This document shows positions 62,417 through 64,000 of a DNA stretch of 64,000 nucleotides, piece after piece. The translations under genes were made by a program, and so were the position numbers. Every line of letters starts with the position of its first letter. Within the stretch, counting starts at the first letter, position 1. Source of the stretch: Arthrobacter sp. M2012083 (lineage in GTDB: Bacteria > Actinomycetota > Actinomycetes > Actinomycetales > Micrococcaceae); NCBI RefSeq assembly GCF_000281065.1, contig NZ_AKKK01000011.1, forward strand, positions 1-64,000, given 5' to 3'. Under the pieces are notes generated by a model. That model ran no database searches. It was not told the origin of the DNA and saw only the letters and a list, made by a program, of their open reading frames with translations.

Positions 62417-63424
62417 ATGACGGAATTGCAGCGCCGCCCCACCTTGATGGACGTAGCCGAGGCCGCCGGCGTCTCCCGCGCCTTGGTTTCCATCGTTATG
62501 CGGGGTGCACCGGGCGCCGCGGAATCAACGCGGCAAAGAGTTTTGGAGGCCGCCCGCCAACTCGGATATAGGGCAGACTCCCGGGCAAGGCTACTGCGGA
62601 GCAGCAGGACCAAGCTCCTGGGTCTCATCTTTTCCACCTCACACCCCTTTCACGCGGAAATAGTGGATGCGGCGTACGCTGAAGCCTCCGCCAGGGGCTA
62701 TGAAATAGCCCTGAGCGCGGTAGCGAACGGCAGGCCCGAGGCCCGCGCCATAGAAACCTTGTTGGATGTCGGCGCCGAGGCATTGATCATCATTGCCCCC
62801 ACCCTCAGCGTGGATGACCTCGCACTGCACGCCCGCCAGGTGCCGGTGGTGAGCCTCCTTCGCGACAACGTGGGAGACCTCGTGGATTCAGTCAGCAGTG
62901 ACGATGACGCAGGCATCGCGATAGCCGTTGACCACCTGGTGGGTCTCGGTCATCGCCGGATCGTCCACGTCGACGGCGGCGCTGCCGTCTCGTCGGACAG
63001 GCGCCGGGAGACCTACCGCTCGGAAATGATCCGGCACGGGCTCCAAGCTGTGGTTGTTCCTGGTGGTCCTGGAGAAGAGGACGGCATGGGAGCAGGGCGG
63101 ATTCTTCAGGCGAATCTGCCCACGGCTGTTATCGCCTTCAACGACAGGTCGGCCCTCGGCATCATGGAAAGCTTCAGGGCCGCCGGAATCAGCATTCCCG
63201 CAGATGTATCGGTACTCGGCTATGACGACAGCCACTTCGCCAAGCTCAGCTTCGTCCAATTATCCTCCGTCAGCCAGGACGCTCCGCTCCTTGCCGCCGC
63301 CGCCGTTGGCCGTGCCGTGGACCGAATCGAAGGGGAAAAGCTGCCGGGCAGCGTGGTCCGAACGCCGCATTTGGTCCTCCGCAAAACCACAGCCCGGGCA
63401 CCTGCAGAAACTCGCACCTCTTAG
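62417..63424 (+). CDS. LacI-family transcriptional regulator
   Basis: A 335-residue repressor. HTH: RPTLMDVAEAAGVSRALVSIVMRG. Ligand domain: LLGLIFSTSHPFHAEIVDAAYAEASARGYEIAL, VIAFNDRSALGIMESFRAAGISIPADVSVLGYDD. AGGAGGAAAT sits before ATG 62417. It faces the isomerase/dehydrogenase pair over two copies of TCTAGATCGTTCTA and is almost certainly their repressor. The effector is probably the sugar or polyol substrate of that pair. Confidence 0.92.
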   Translation: MTELQRRPTLMDVAEAAGVSRALVSIVMRGAPGAAESTRQRVLEAARQLGYRADSRARLLRSSRTKLLGLIFSTSHPFHAEIVDAAYAEASARGYEIALSAVANGRPEARAIETLLDVGAEALIIIAPTLSVDDLALHARQVPVVSLLRDNVGDLVDSVSSDDDAGIAIAVDHLVGLGHRRIVHVDGGAAVSSDRRRETYRSEMIRHGLQAVVVPGGPGEEDGMGAGRILQANLPTAVIAFNDRSALGIMESFRAAGISIPADVSVLGYDDSHFAKLSFVQLSSVSQDAPLLAAAAVGRAVDRIEGEKLPGSVVRTPHLVLRKTTARAPAETRTS

Positions 63425-63449
63425 TGACAGATCACTGTAAAGTGTCTAT

Positions 63450-64000
63450 ATGCCAAGGATCACGGCCGCCACGAATGCTGCCCAACGCGCCGAGACCCAA
63501 CGTCGGATTTTGACCGCTTTTGGAGAGCTCCTCTTCACCCATGGCCTCCCGGGACTCACCATGACGGATGTCGCCCGGCACGCCGGCGTGGGACGTACCG
63601 CGGTCTACAACTATTACGCGGATATGGAGCAACTGCTCATCGCGTACGCCTTGGACGAGACAGAGCGTTTCATCGTGGACCTCCGCGATTCATTGGCTGC
63701 CCTGGAAAACCCCGTTGACAGGCTTGCCCTCTATGTCCGGGCCCAGGTGGAGGATCTCAGCCGCCGCCACTTGCCGCCAGGACCGGCCATGGCCGCCGTC
63801 CTCTCCCCAGGTTCCTTCGCCAAGCTCGCCGACCATGTGGGCGACCTGAACGTCCTGCTTCAGGACATCCTCCAGGACGGCGTGGAGCAGGGCTACCTTC
63901 CGGACACCGACGTCGCCCAGTTGGCGCGGCTCATTCACGGAACGCTTTCCGCCAGCGCCGCACGACGCAACCGAACGCCCGACGGCGAGACTCCCCCGCC
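63450..64000 (+). CDS. TetR/AcrR-family regulator, 5' part
   Basis: Open from ATG 63450 to the window end (about 183 residues seen). The HTH is AETQRRILTAFGELLFTHGLPGLTMTDVARHAGVGRTAVYNYYADMEQLL. The C-terminal ligand helices are under way (LLQDILQDGVEQGYLPDTDVAQLARLIHGTL). The 25-bp gap after the LacI gene contains AGTGA-CAGA-TCACT and CACT-GTAA-AGTG, overlapping short palindromes fitting for autoregulation. Targets lie outside the window or cannot be named. Confidence 0.9.
   Translation, partial: MPRITAATNAAQRAETQRRILTAFGELLFTHGLPGLTMTDVARHAGVGRTAVYNYYADMEQLLIAYALDETERFIVDLRDSLAALENPVDRLALYVRAQVEDLSRRHLPPGPAMAAVLSPGSFAKLADHVGDLNVLLQDILQDGVEQGYLPDTDVAQLARLIHGTLSASAARRNRTPDGETPP

Noticed and set aside
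1-64000. CRISPR array, insertion sequence or prophage
   Set aside because: No regularly spaced repeats, transposase, integrase or phage structural motifs were found on either strand. The pseudogenes show point decay and deletions, not insertion by an element.

Overview
The window is a 64 kb piece of a high-GC actinobacterial chromosome. Gene content points to Arthrobacter sensu lato (probably Paenarthrobacter): GH91 inulin fructotransferase-type enzymes, many LacI regulators with sugar ABC transporters, an MmyB-type XRE regulator next to an SDR gene, and CaiB/thiolase catabolic islands. This assignment is an inference from content, not from a marker gene. I saw no rRNA, tRNA, CRISPR array, insertion sequence or phage gene.

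Layout. 0-2 kb: tail of a sugar isomerase/dehydrogenase cassette. 2.2-6.2 kb: an MFS exporter, a decayed copy of an acyl-CoA module (CoA lyase, MaoC and acyl-CoA dehydrogenase remnants), and an ArsR/DUF1330 pair. 6.3-13 kb: an amidohydrolase, a GntR/FCD regulator and the intact acyl-CoA module (CaiB CoA-transferase, CoA-ester lyase and MaoC hydratase, divergent from an acyl-CoA dehydrogenase). Its gene set resembles the itaconate (ict-ich-ccl) degradation cluster of Pseudomonas. 13-17 kb: small proteins, one full and one truncated XRE regulator, an SDR and a flavin reductase. 17-27.4 kb: MmgE/PrpD divergent from an operon of MHS transporter, aldehyde dehydrogenase, zinc alcohol dehydrogenase, CoA-transferase, DUF35 and thiolase, followed by a GntR/UTRA regulator and a CMD-family protein. 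Substrate unknown. 27.6-31.4 kb: glycogen-debranching-like enzyme and LLM oxidoreductase. 31.4-37.5 kb: CitAB/DctSR-type two-component system divergent from a tripartite tricarboxylate transporter and a universal stress protein.

37.5-49.5 kb is an inulin/fructan locus. A secreted GH32 and a GH91 enzyme run leftward. An ABC importer, a second GH91 enzyme, a LacI regulator and a cytoplasmic GH32 run rightward. Both arms start from one divergent promoter region with LacI-type operators. The logic I infer is: inulin is cut outside the cell to difructose anhydride (DFA), the ABC system imports DFA, the internal GH91 opens it, and GH32 releases fructose. Two oddities sit here: a Tat leader cut off from its GH91 enzyme, and a fructokinase N-terminus fused to GH32.

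49.5-54 kb: GNAT, a second debranching-like enzyme, a GT4 glycosyltransferase and a DsbA-family protein. 54.2-60.3 kb: GH51 arabinofuranosidase with an ABC importer and LacI regulator. 60.4-63.4 kb: isomerase and Gfo/Idh/MocA dehydrogenase divergent from a third LacI regulator with a duplicated operator. The window ends inside a TetR gene.
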